This document shows positions 10,521-21,373 of a stretch of 64,000 nucleotides of DNA, piece after piece. The position numbers were made by a program, and so were the translations under genes. The notes beneath the pieces were generated by a model. The model ran no database searches. It saw only the letters and a list, made by a program, of their open reading frames with translations, and was not told the DNA's origin. The stretch is from positions 195,001 through 259,000 of the forward strand of contig JACEVL010000427.1 of assembly GCA_020284085.1 (NCBI GenBank), in the 5' to 3' direction. The stretch comes from Aporrectodea caliginosa. Lineage: Eukaryota > Annelida > Clitellata > Crassiclitellata > Lumbricidae. Numbering within the stretch: position 1 is the first letter of the stretch; every line of letters starts with the position of its first letter.

Positions 10521-10997
10521 ACATCTTCAACTGTAAACACAAGCAGAGAAATAGGTAAAGTTCTGGGACACTTTCTATCCACCCGTCAATTTTAAGTCAT
10601 GAAAGGTCGACGCGTCGAAAATTGAAGAGTATATTGGTAGACGATAACGAAAAAACAGTTTAGTCATTTATTTTCTGTCTATTTATAAATTTATTTATTT
10701 ATTTATTAAGCATGAAAGGTCAGAAACTGTTGATCTGAGGCACGAGACAAGTTTTCGCGAACAAGTAAAGCAGAGTTAGTATCGTTCAGAAGTCGAAGTC
10801 ATTGCACGGTGTTCATTCACGCAGTTGTCGTATTGCAGACCCAAACCGTTACCGAATGGCCCACCGTACCGTGCTATAGACGGCTCTAGTATTCCCCTCC
10901 CCTCTCATACCTTCTCCCTCTTTTAGCAGCGCCGCCTACCGAATGGAAATGAGTCAGTAGTGGCGCACCACATATCAGCGTAACAGGAAAGCTCGCT

Positions 10998-11012
10998 ATA
11001 CTACTACTACTG

Positions 11013-11090
<78 letters not shown>

Positions 11091-11142
11091 TTACTACTAC
11101 TACTATTACTACTACTACTACTACTACTATTACTACTAAGTT
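10998..11142. repeat. (CTG)n/(CTA)n microsatellite
   Basis: A pure (GCT)n core changes to (ACT)n with interspersed ATT. It follows GAAAGCTCGCTATACTACT. Confidence 0.95.
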
Positions 11143-11381
11143 TTCCTGAATTAGGAACAGCTTACAAATCACTACGTGAAGTATCTTTGCACTTTTTATA
11201 TCCGTAATCTATTTATATTACTTCAAATGCATTACCTAAATGGGTGCAAATTCGTCAAATTCTTCGCCCTCTAAGTTTTTCACAACGAAAAAACAGATAA
11301 CCATTAACGAATAACAACTCTCTGAAAGGTCAGCGTGCCAACAGAAAGCAGAGGATCACACAACCCATCCTTCTATCAACC

Positions 11382-11675
11382 ATGCACAGTGTTGCGATAC
11401 CCGCTCGAAATGATTTATGGGACTTTGTCTGTGCGCTAATCCGCCGAATCGCAGGCAGCGAACGAAACACGAGCGGGGCGTTCATCGAAGACATCAAACT
11501 ATTTCGCCAACACGGTAATCAGAACTCCTTCGCCCATTACACAGGCAAACGCGTTGAGTATCTTTCACTTATGAAAACACTCCCGTACGATCGGATGGTT
11601 ACTGGGGCGTTGTATCGTGTTCTTACGTCTAATACTTATCAGTCATCAGTGTATCCAGCTGTCACGGCTTCCTAG
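11382..11675 (+). CDS. Unrecognised 97-codon ORF
   Basis: The frame starts at a real ATG and ends TAG. It has a balanced, non-repetitive composition (MHSVAIPARNDLWDF, ..RVEYLSLMKTLPYDRMV). No domain was recognised and no splice sites or flanking exons were found. It could be a relic of a mobile-element gene or a chance ORF. Confidence 0.2.
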   Translation: MHSVAIPARNDLWDFVCALIRRIAGSERNTSGAFIEDIKLFRQHGNQNSFAHYTGKRVEYLSLMKTLPYDRMVTGALYRVLTSNTYQSSVYPAVTAS

Positions 11676-11898
11676 ACCTTATTTCGCCCCATGGCAAAAA
11701 TATACCTGGCGGACTTGTTGTTAAGCAGAGGATCATAATAAAATGTGTCCATTTATTCGTTCAGTTATTTATGGGCTAACCTGGAATCACTTAAGTTTTA
11801 TGCAGCAAACAAATGTTCAATTTTTATTACAGCAGATTAACAAGTCACCAAAATTTGTAATATTTACTCGTTCCGTTTACTATAAATGAAGGCGTGGG

Positions 11899-12155
11899 AC
11901 TAGAGGTCTGCGGGTAGAGCATTTTTGCTACCCGACCCGTACCCGTAGCACAGAACCGTTACCCGTACCCGTAGAGTACTCAAAATTACTACCCGATGTA
12001 CCCGCGGGTATACCCGTACCCGTACAGTACCCGTCACGTAATTGGCACTCCTTCCCATAGTCCCTGTCCCTTCCAGGCCAATAGGCTTACAACTCAGCAT
12101 GTAGTTATAATAATAAATAGGCTGCTAAGATGATGATTATAGTAGTAGTAGTAGT

Positions 12156-12194
<39 letters not shown>

Positions 12195-12233
12195 CAGCAG
12201 CAGCAGCAAAGCTAGCAGTAGCAGTAGTAGTAT

Positions 12234-12274
<41 letters not shown>

Positions 12275-12698
12275 CTGTAGTAGCAGCAGCAACAACAACA
12301 GCAGCAGCAGCAGCAGTAACTGTTGTTGTAGTAGTAGTAACAATAGGCAACCTGTTGCATGCAATTGTTGTGCTGTCTCAATTGTATTGTACATTTTTTT
12401 TATCTCTGTGGTCTATATACTGTCACCTAGAGGCTAGAGCACTAAGTAACTGTTAATAGTACGTTGCAAACCCGGTCAGGTCCATTGTGCGCCTACATTC
12501 TCTATAATACGTAATGGTGACATTGTAACCCCAAAACTTCACGTCGGTACGGGTAAAAGCGGGTATACCCGTACCCGTGATGACCCTACCCGTACCCGAC
12601 CCGACCCGTGAAATGCGTACCCGACCCGTACCCGACCCGCGGGTACGGGTCGGGTACGGGTAAACCCGCGGGTACGGGTATACCCGCAGACCCCTAGT
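11899..12698. mobile_element. TACCCG-rich terminal-inverted-repeat element
   Basis: The ends are CTAGAGGTCTGCGGGTA and TACCCGCAGACCCCTAG, inverted with one mismatch over 17 bp. The two flanks, 11925-12042 and 12545-12690, are dense in TACCCG/CGGGTA and mutually inverted. The centre is a (TAG/CAG)n microsatellite and some unique sequence. No clean target duplication was seen, and no transposase. Confidence 0.6.
12128..12340. repeat. (TAG)n/(CAG)n compound microsatellite
   Basis: Trinucleotide runs of TAG, CAG and AAC produce open homopolymer frames on both strands. It is nested in the TACCCG element. Confidence 0.95.
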
Positions 12699-12714
12699 AG
12701 GAACCCCGCCACTG

Positions 12715-12965
12715 TTTGCTTTCTGACGGTGCCAGTCCCAAGCCTGGATAAAGGAGGAGGGCGACGCTAATGGTCTTTGTTACCAGTTACAGCTAGTCGT
12801 TAAAAAGGAAACACTGAAGGCGTGGGACGAAGCCAAAGGAGTGGCGATGAAAACAGGCGAATGGAGAAGCTGCGTTGCCCGATGTGCAGACCTGTACTGG
12901 AAGAACTAAGTACTAAGTTACTAAGTAAGTACAAAGTAAGTAGGCTACTAAGTATAGTACTAAGT
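12715..12965 (+). mobile_element. LINE 3' end with a 58-codon C-terminal remnant and (ACTAAGT)n tail
   Basis: From 12735 an unbroken frame reads CQSQAWIKEEGDANGL and continues through LKAWDEAKGVAMKTGEWRSC to a TAA at about 12906, then a degenerate (ACTAAGTA)n tail to 12970. The CQSQAWxKEEGDA part is repeated at 25260-25360, 26430-26510 and 49190-49275, so it is the C-terminal coding end of a LINE family. Confidence 0.6.
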
Positions 12966-13029
12966 TCTAAACGTATATTCGGCCGCAAAACAGGTTGACA
13001 CACCGCAACCTAGGACATTAAACCAGAGT

Positions 13030-13075
13030 AGGCCTACTATATATATATATAAAATTATATATATATACATATATA

Positions 13076-13117
<42 letters not shown>
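13030..13117. repeat. (TA)n tract
   Basis: Two (TA)n blocks are joined by AAAATTATATA and CATATATATAATTA. Confidence 0.95.
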
Positions 13118-13118
<1 letters not shown>

Positions 13119-13149
13119 TGTGACAGATGGAGGGAGTAATCAATGTTGG

Positions 13150-13800
13150 TTAATCGTTAGCTTTTGGGACTCGGTCAATATGTTTGAAAAGGACCCTTGA
13201 GACAAAGTTCCTATCTTTGCACGGAGGATCAAGGTTGTGCATTCGTGCTCTAAAGCCGTGTCGCCGACTATTCTTTGACGGAAAAAGACCTTGAAGGATG
13301 TGTGTATCGTTCCAAACTGTATACCGCCTTGAGCAACCTGTCCTCTGCCAAATCGACTCGTGTAGCAACTGATGCAGCGCCTGCCGACAGGTAACCCATG
13401 TACTGAGTTCTGGTGAGCCGTCTCTCAAGTCTCTGTAGATCGATTGCTGATGTAAAGCCCCAAGTATACCAGGCTGGGGCGACGTGTAGGAGTCTTGCCA
13501 CTGTTGTTGCCTCGGTCACTGCATGCACAGTTGCCGGGGGCATGCAGGCCGTTTGCTCGTAGGAACCGCAGGGCATACAGTGAACGTACACAAGCTCCCA
13601 GAACCTCATCAACATGGGATCCCACACTTAAGTTACGCCGAGTACCCGCATTGTTCCTACTCGTAACACTCCCTCAAGCCTTGGTGGATGTGCCTCAGCT
13701 CCTTGTCGCTTTATTATCATTTCCTTGGATTTGGTTGTGTTCAGCCGCAGGTTGTTACGCTCGGCCCAAGTGGACACCTGTTAGGTCGGATAAACGAAGA
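13150..13800 (-). mobile_element. Non-LTR retrotransposon fragment (C-terminal RT/post-RT region)
   Basis: On the - strand the broken frames read (E)RNNLRLNTTKS-like, then GSHVDEVLGACVRSLYALR, TEATTVARLLHVAPAWY, SAIDLQRLERRLTRTQYMGY and VDLAEDRLLKAVYSLE. This order is typical of jockey-superfamily LINE ORF2 after the catalytic RT motifs. At least two frame breaks show it is dead. Confidence 0.75.
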
Positions 13801-13924
13801 ACAGTAAACGTGAGCGCCTTGAGAGTGTATCGTGGAGTCGCCTTCCTTCAGTCCTTCGAGAGTTTCTTAGTAGACGTTGTTAAGCTATCCAGCAACAAGC
13901 GTAAACACAAGTATATCTGCAGGA

Positions 13925-14202
13925 GCTATGTCGCTCTATTTCTGCCAATATTGGCCGCCGACCCCTTCGCTCTGCAGTCCGCTGTGACCTGAGTGTCCCA
14001 CTTGCACTCACTTCTATAATGCAACATCGGGCCTTCTCGGTTGTGGGACCGAGTATCTGGAATGGGCTTCCCTCTAGAGCTCCGTCTCCTACCTAGGAAC
14101 TCTTCACCTGCATTTTATACCTCTCTGAAAACAATTCTTTTCAGCCGTGGTTGGGCTGGGACCGCTTCTGAGTAGATAACTTGAAGTGGCGCTAAATCAA
14201 GT

Positions 14203-14234
<32 letters not shown>

Positions 14235-14240
14235 TATGGC
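13925..14240 (+). mobile_element. LINE 3' end with (TTGA)n tail
   Basis: The broken frame has RAFSVVGPSIWNGLP and FYTSLKTILFS, typical of the last residues of LINE ORF2. The element ends AGTGGCGCTAAATCAAG and (ATTG)n at 14202-14234. It points opposite to the neighbouring LINE fragment. Confidence 0.7.
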
Positions 14241-14422
14241 TAACATAAGAGCATAGACGAGTCTACGCGCAAGTTCATTGTTACGAGGTCCTACATTTAA
14301 CTAATAGTTGTATGATGTATATGTACTGTTCGATGTGATTCAACTCAACACATTCGCTGTTCTTCATAATTTGCATCCGTGTATATAACTTAGAAAGCGG
14401 ACAAGCAGCTCTTCAAGGAACG

Positions 14423-14478
14423 TAAGAAAGACATTCGTGTGTAGCTAGTTTTGTAGCTCTACGCGAATGTCTTTCGTA
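14423..14478. repeat. 25-bp imperfect hairpin with 6-nt loop
   Basis: The arms 14423-14447 and 14454-14478 pair with two mismatches and two G:U wobbles around a GTTTTG loop. It could be a short inverted repeat or a pre-miRNA-like fold; nothing else supports either. Confidence 0.6.
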
Positions 14479-15189
14479 CATTTCGCTACGTTACATTACA
14501 AAGACTACGCAAGCATTATCATGTTCTGGCATAGTAGGCTACATTACGCTACATTACAAGGACATCGTTGACGTCATATTAAGTTCTAGTCACGTGGTCA
14601 TATATGCGTCTGCGCAGTGACATCGGCGCGAAACGCGCAGAGCCTCCGGCTGCATGCAATTATTCAGTCCTGCATTATGCATGTTACACGTTGAGCAATA
14701 AGTTCCGAAAGACATTATAAGAGAACAGAAGAGGAACCGCTCCCAGCGTCGGGATTTGAACGTAGTTAGCCGTTGGCGCACGAAACCTATAGGCACAAAC
14801 ATCCGCTGTATGGAGAGGGACGTTTTAAGCGACCACTGTAATTATGACTGATACATCGAAACGAGGATTAATGGACAACGCTCTTCTGGACCAATCAACA
14901 GCCATTTGTTGTTTTCAATGAAGCCCAGCATCTGTTATTCAACTGCAGTTCTGGACCAGTCTGAAACTCTGAATGCTTTATTCGGTTCACGTCTCCTAAT
15001 CGTAATTGTTATTGCAAATTTATATAGCGCCATTTCCATAGAGACTCAATTCCTACTGATTCTATCCAATTGACTGGATTCTGTTCCATTTTGTTTCATT
15101 CGGTTTAAGTTTATTTTCGACTTAGGGCGCACAATGCAGGGTAGGCTGCAGGAGCTTCAATATGATTATGTGAAATCGAAGATGCCACA

Positions 15190-15292
15190 CGGGACTTTGA
15201 TCAAGCCCTTCACTCACGATTGCACGGCGTCATCGATTGGTGCTCGGTCCTTATACAGTAGCGCCTAATAAATGCATAATAATAATACCTGC
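15190..15292 (+). mobile_element. tRNA-derived SINE (family 1), 3' part
   Basis: The core CAAGCCCTTCACTCACGATT..GTCATCGATTGGTGCTCGG is followed by CAGTAGCGCCTAATAAATGCATAATAATAATACC. The tRNA-like head is not recognisable. Confidence 0.75.
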
Positions 15293-15504
15293 CAAAAATA
15301 AACAACGCCGGCTGACACCTTTGCATATATGCTATTCAGAGATATGGCGACTTTGAAACACCGATCAAGTTCCTGCTTGTTATTTATTTATTAATTTTAT
15401 CAATTTAATCCGTATAGGGCGGACATGCTTTGTAGGCTGCTATTAGCGCCGTGTATTGCAGGCTGTCTGTTCTGTTAGTAGTTAAGATTGTTTCAATTGC
15501 ATAA

Positions 15505-15558
15505 CATGTAAATATACAGCGCAGTGCGTTTGTCAGGCGCTTAATTAAAGAAAAGATA

Positions 15559-15628
<70 letters not shown>
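15505..15628 (+). mobile_element. SINE family 2 3' end with (ATT)n tail
   Basis: ATATACAGCGCAGTGCGTTTGTCAGGCGCTTAATTAAAG matches the element at 63605-64000 just before its tail. The tail is (ATT)n. Confidence 0.75.
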
Positions 15629-15629
<1 letters not shown>

Positions 15630-16014
15630 ATTTCTTTGTTTTTCAGTTGCAAACTTGTTCTTTTAGCATTACATATTTTACGCACAACCATCGTTTACTC
15701 AACAATAAAGCACGCTGATTGTCAGAGCCACGGAGATATCTACTTAGTAATTGTATATTGGCTGTCTCTCTCTGGTCGGCCTATATCGATCTATAGTTGT
15801 TTTCCCTGCTGCTGCTGACTGCTATTTGCTTTGCTACTAGCATACGCTATGGACCATTAACTGCTTATTTGTGCTCTGCCGATGAACGTGTTTATCAGCT
15901 GCAGTCGTTCCGATATTTATCGTCGACGCAGCTGTGCATTGCATTCGGTTGATGCATCGGCAGAGCGGATGTTTTCGTCATGCTCTATGCAACCTGCAGG
16001 TCTCCGGTTAGCGC

Positions 16015-16375
16015 TAACCGAGTTACCACTAACATCGTCACTATTATAACCACTATTATCACCATTAACATCACCATTAAAATTACCACTAACATCACCC
16101 CTAACATCATGACTAACATCATCTCTAACATCATGACTAACATCACCACTAACATCACCACTAACATCACCACTAACATCACCACTAACATCACCACTAA
16201 CATCACCACTAACATCACCACTAACATCACCACTAACATCACCACTAACATCACCACTAATACCATCACTAATATCATCACAGACATTACCACTAACATT
16301 GCACTAACATCACCACTAACATCACCACTAGCATTACACTAAAAGCATCACTAACATCACCACTAACCCCACTAT
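16015..16375. repeat. 12-bp minisatellite (ACTAACATCACC)n
   Basis: About 25 units lie in tandem, perfect in the centre and degenerate at both edges. Both strands are open because the unit has no stops, giving false Thr-Asn-Ile-Thr and Met-Leu-Val-Val proteins. Confidence 0.95.
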
Positions 16376-16749
16376 GATGATTATCATCCTCGTGGCTGCT
16401 GCTATCTGGATTCTGGAGGCAGAATTTCAAGTCCCGTTTTTACAGCAGTGGCTGCTAATTACAGACATAGCTGGAGAGTGGCTCAGACATAAAGTATCTG
16501 GCTATAATCAGCACCAGCCGATGTAGCCAACATTCTCACATGCTTTGCGATGTTTATAGACATATTCAGAAATAACTCTCGGGCGATTGATGAAGTCGCT
16601 ATGCTCTGACGAGTAGATTAACCAGCCAGTCATTAAATTTCCATGGCCACATTGCTTTTAATCGTCCAGTTATACCAGACTTTGTAAGCGAACGTCTCAT
16701 CCACCCCTCCACATCCAGAATACCCTCCAGTAATCCTATCGATACAATA

Positions 16750-17325
16750 GTTTCTTCTTCTTCTCCTTTTCTCCTCCTCCTCCGCCAATCAGACTACTGG
16801 AGCAACTAAAGGAGCCACCAGGTATAGATCTCCTTCCTCCTCCTCCTCTTCCACTTCTTCCTCCTCCACCTCCACCTCTTTATCCTCTTCGTCCTCTTGG
16901 TCCTCAGGAACAATCAGGCAGATCTACTCTCCTCCTCCCTCTTCTTCTTCTTCCTCCTCTCCTTCCTCCTCCTCCTCTTCTTCTTCCTCCTCCTCTCATT
17001 CCTCCTCCTCTTCTTCCTCCTCCTCTTCTTCTTCTTCCTCCTCCTCTTCTTCTTCCTCCTCCTCTTCTTCTTCCTCCTCCTCTCATTCCTCCTCCTCTTC
17101 TTCCTCCTCCTCTTCTTCTTCATCCTCCTCTTCTTCTTCCTCCTCTTCTTCCTTCTCCTCCTCTTCTTCCTCCTCCTCTCCTTCCTCCTCCTCCTCGTCT
17201 TCTTCCCCTCCTCCTCTCCTTCCTCCTCCTCTTCCTCCTCCTCTTTTCCTCCTCCTCCTCCTCTTCTTCTTTCTCCTCTTCCTCCTGCTCCTCCTCCTCT
17301 TCCTCCTCCTCCTCTTCCTTCTGAA
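16750..17325. repeat. Long polypyrimidine (CCT/CTT)n tract
   Basis: Nearly 580 bp is almost pure C/T on the + strand, with TCCTCC and TTCTTC blocks and many mirror-symmetric stretches. This composition can form triplex (H-DNA) structure. No gene is present. Confidence 0.95.
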
Positions 17326-17411
17326 GTAGCAATCTGGTAGATCTATATCCCGTAGATATATTACGAACAGGCGGCATCTGCAGCGCGGACTATCGCACGT
17401 CGCCGAGCACA

Positions 17412-17545
17412 GGTCAAAGAAGAGTCAAAGTTTCGATATATAATGAGGCCTCAGGCGATGCCTGGTCAATGTATGGAGTGCACTAGCAAATCGCTTTCAA
17501 GGAATCACTCGATAACGACGGACGCATCTTATCCTACCCAGTGCA
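17412..17545 (+). repeat. Unclassified dispersed repeat, copy 2
   Basis: It matches 10398-10520 (AAGAGTCAAAGTTTCGATA, GCGATGCCTGGTCAATGTAT, AACGACGGACGCATCTTATC) with one extra block in the middle. Confidence 0.7.
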
Positions 17546-17924
17546 AACACGCGACTGGACGGTATACAATGATGGAAAGCGTCGTCGTGGAGGTGTGGCT
17601 CCACATAAATCATATTTATTCACATTGCCTCAATAAGTGGATGTTTTGCCACTGATAAGGGTAACTTTGGGGCAGGGGGGTCAACGGTTCGAAGCTATTG
17701 TTATCTGTGGGTTAGGTCAGAGCTAATGTTGCGCTGGTGGTCACTATCAGCGTAGGTTCCATTAGTGTGCATTGTCGTAGGAGCTTAGAGAGAAGTTTCT
17801 ACGAGGTCCGGCGCAACTCGTGCACCCAGTGACCTTGAAGGTCTGCAGAAACCTATCGTCTGTGGTATTTGGAGGGTTAACGGACTGGAAACAACGCCGT
17901 GATAACAGAAAACTTCAGCTCCCT

Positions 17925-18000
17925 GTCTATCTTTCTATCTGCCTGCCTGTCTCTCTGTCTGCCTGTCTGCCTGCAGGTTTATTTGTCTGTTTATTTGTCG

Positions 18001-18042
<42 letters not shown>

Positions 18043-18075
18043 GCATACATATACATGCATACATACATACATACG
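17925..18075. repeat. (CTGT)n, (TA)n and (CATA)n tracts
   Basis: Three short simple-sequence tracts lie in succession. No coding region was recognised between 17546 and 18600. Confidence 0.9.
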
Positions 18076-18599
18076 ATGTTTCTGTTAAAGTTCTTGTAAA
18101 TGAGACCGTAATCTTAAGACGAAGGATATTGGGTTTAGAATCTGACCGTTTATTTATTTATTTATTTATAGTACTAGAGATCGCGTTATACCTAAGCGTG
18201 CTATGCAAATGTTTCAGTGTACATTGTTTGTGTACGCTGTAAGTCAGATAAGAAGTAGTAGTACGACTGATTCAAGCGATTTGCCTTACAGCAGTCGTAG
18301 ATCGTGTTGCCCATCTGATGCGGCGGCGGCGATCTGCCTTGTTTCAGCAGCTGGTGTCCTTGGCGCCCCTAGTCCGTGGCTGTTGGTATGGTAACCGGAG
18401 GGTGTAGTGCGCATCTTCTGCCATCTCCCGCCCTCGATGTCGACAAGGGCCCTCGACTTTTCCCACCCAACGCCAGACGGAGAATTGTACGACTTCATCG
18501 TGTGTCCCGACGAATAGCCCTTCCCTTCTCCAAACGTCCCGCTTTTTGTTGCTGAGAGGAATAGTAGTCAGTCTGTAGACGTATCAAGCATGCTTAGCA

Positions 18600-18666
18600 A
18601 GTATTCTTTACAAGTATACTTGACAAGTATGCTAACAAGTATGCTAACAAGTATGCTAACAAGTAT
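18600..18666. repeat. 12-bp minisatellite (CAAGTATGCTAA)n
   Basis: Four to five tandem units lie directly before a SINE head. Confidence 0.85.
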
Positions 18667-18669
18667 GCT

Positions 18670-18848
18670 AGCCGATTGGTTAGAGTGCCGACTTTGTAAC
18701 GGGGAGTGCATGGGTTCGATCCTCCCCTGTGTCTATGCAGAGACCTTGAGCAAGTCCTTCACTCGCTGTTGCTCAGCACCATTGATTGATGATTGATGCT
18801 TTGATCATTAGATTGTGGCGCTTAATAAATACAAAATAATATTAATAA
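18670..18848 (+). mobile_element. tRNA-derived SINE (family 1), best-preserved sense copy
   Basis: The head GATTGGTTAGAGTGCCGACT matches a tRNA A box, and GGGTTCGATCCTC is a near-perfect B box. The core CCTTGAGCAAGTCCTTCACT..GTTGCTCAGCACCATTGATTG and the 3' end AGATTGTGGCGCTTAATAAATAC follow, then (TAA)n. It would be transcribed by RNA polymerase III if intact. Confidence 0.85.
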
Positions 18849-18975
<127 letters not shown>

Positions 18976-19037
18976 AATACAACACTGGATCTCAACGACG
19001 AATAGGTGCCGTTCCAGACGTTTTAAAAAAATGTTTG

Positions 19038-19068
<31 letters not shown>

Positions 19069-19397
19069 ATAGTAATACAATAATAATACAGCGTACACAA
19101 ATAAAGTAATAATCATAAAACAATCTAATACCGCATTTTCTTGATTTGAAAAAGCAAGCTGCACTGAATACTACCCTTCGAAGAATTAACAGTTATATGA
19201 TTATATCGATGAGTGATTAATAAGGATCGTCAAAATGGCACTACTGAAAATATACCTATGTATACAAACTAGTAAGTAAGTAAGTATAGCCTTTATTACT
19301 CCATTAGCAAATGTACCATGGGAATAGACAATGAACTGTGATTTGGTTAAGCGAATAAATTATATTGCTGTTGTCACGCTACAATTTATACGACCAA

Positions 19398-19973
19398 ACA
19401 AATTAAGTCCTGGATACAGTCACGCCCGACGTGATCCTAATACCTGGGACTAGAATCACGCCCGCTACGATATATTGGTCAATGCATGTCACATGATTTT
19501 GTGGACGTGAAAGGTTCGACCGATAAACATTCCCGATTGCGGTGGAAGGTTGTTCACCATACATATGTTTTCTAATGACGACACTAACCCCTAATCCTGA
19601 CCATAACCGACCCTCACGACGCCTAACCTGACTCTAACCGACCCTCAACACGCATAATCTTACCATAACCGACCCTCACGACGCCTAACCTGACTCTAAC
19701 CGACCCTCAACACGCATAATCTTACCATAACCGACCCTCACGACGCCTAACCTGACTCTAACCGACCCTCAACACGCATAATCTTACCATAACCGACCCT
19801 CACGACGCATAACCTGACCGTAACCGACCCTCAAGGTGTCCGCCATTTCAAATTCCAAGGGAAGTAAGCAAGTTCACGTGACATGCTTTGGCTAATAACG
19901 CGACGGGCGGGAATGTAGTACTGGGGTTCCGCTAACGCCCGGGGCGTGAACGGATCCACTACGAACAATTTAA
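19398..19973. mobile_element. Mutator-like MITE, copy 1
   Basis: The element at 19407-19964 is flanked by ACAAATTAA and ACAATTTAA, a 9-bp target duplication with one mismatch. Its ends form imperfect inverted repeats of about 95 bp (left TGGATACAGTCACGCCCG; right reverse complement TGGATCCGTTCACGCCCC). Between them sits a 31-bp tandem repeat (CCGACCCTCACGACGCCTAA type). There is no transposase, so it is non-autonomous. Long TIRs plus a 9-bp duplication point to MULE (family knowledge). Confidence 0.8.
19597..19832. repeat. 31-bp / 62-bp minisatellite inside the MITE
   Basis: Two alternating 31-bp half-units (ending GCCTAACCTGA and GCATAATCTTA) build a 62-bp higher-order period repeated about three and a half times. 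The unit carries CCCTAACC-like telomere-type motifs. Confidence 0.9.
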
Positions 19974-21095
19974 TATCCAGATCTGCTGAAATAGCAGATA
20001 ATGATTTTACGCTTGTTAGCCACTGCGTTCCAGGATCAAATCTCGGTGCCCCATATGAAGCTGTACTGTAGACCTACTTAATCATCCCATCTTGTACTTG
20101 AAATCGCGTTATACTGGCGCATGCTATATGGAGGTTCCAGTGTACATTTGTATTGCAGATAAGACGTAAGAAAATGTTCTCCGAAAACTGGTTCAGTCTA
20201 TCATAGCCTGATTTGAGCTTCATCCGAAATCTCTATCAGTCGATGAACCATTATTCACAGAAACTTAGGCCTCTGCTGAAATGAGCGGTATGCAGAAGGT
20301 GTAATAAATGTAATAGCCTAATTGTAATAATTGTAACAGATGACATATCTGAAAATATGAGTTTTCTTATACATCGATGAAGTATTACTTAACCTTATTC
20401 GGCCAGGTTATCTCGTTATTATTCTCTGGTCATACATGTAGGCTATATCAAATTTGTACTATTCTTGGCGAACGAGCCTACCGGTCGCTATAGAATTACG
20501 GTTATACTATAGATTTCGAAACTCTGTTCCTGTATCTCTCCTTTCTTCTGAGTGTATCCCAAAACCATCCTCCCTGTATCTCTCCTTCCTCTCACTGTGT
20601 CTCTCATTTCTTATCCTGGTATCCCTAATTTCTTCTCCTGTATATATATTAATCTTTTCTTCCCCATGTATCCCTCCTTTCTTCTACCTGAATCTCTCCT
20701 TCTTCTCCCTGTATCTCTCCTTTCTTCTCCCTGTATCTTTCCGTTCTGCTAAGTCGCTTATGTAATTTCGTTCTCAACGTAAAACTTACGACCCACGTAC
20801 TTTCTGAAATGCTTAGCCACCAAAGGCTGCCTCTCTGTCATTATAATGCCATTCTGCATAATGGCTTGATTACGGCTTGGTTATGGGGTGCCATCGGTTG
20901 ATGCCCTATGCATTAGACACAGGATCGATAGAAGCTACTAATAACAAGTACAATTGCATTTCCGCTTATTTGTTATTTACATTGAGCCAGTATGCTTTCA
21001 AGTGATTTCGACCGGCAACGTATAACGTGCGTCACAGATCATTTCACTTCTAAATCAATCGTTCTACCAAAAGCGTCGCTACCTCTTGGCTCTAA
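19974..21095. other. No gene recognised
   Basis: This is mostly unique AT-rich sequence. A degenerate pyrimidine-rich tandem repeat (CTCCCTGTATCTCTCCTTTCTT, about 22-25 bp) occupies 20525-20750. A weak B-box-like GGATCAAATCTC lies at about 20030. Confidence 0.6.
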
Positions 21096-21109
21096 TTGAA
21101 TCTGCTACT

Positions 21110-21175
21110 CCACTCTCTCTGTCTCTCTGTCTCTCTGTCTCTCTGTCTCTGTCTGTCTCTCTGTCTCTGTCTCTG

Positions 21176-21274
<99 letters not shown>

Positions 21275-21373
21275 GTCTCTCTGTCTCTCTCTCTGTCTCT
21301 CTCTGTCTCTGTCTCTCTCTGTCTCTCTCTCTGTCTCTGTCTCTCTGTCTCTGTCTGTGTCTGTCTGTCTGTC

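Noticed and set aside
16015..16375. CRISPR-like array
   Set aside because: The 12-bp units are contiguous with no unique spacers; this is a minisatellite in a eukaryotic genome.
18670..18740. Functional tRNA gene (also considered at 27840, 36889, 61740, 63100 and 63605)
   Set aside because: A and B boxes are present, but acceptor stems do not pair fully or the tRNA-like part is joined to a repeated SINE body and tail.
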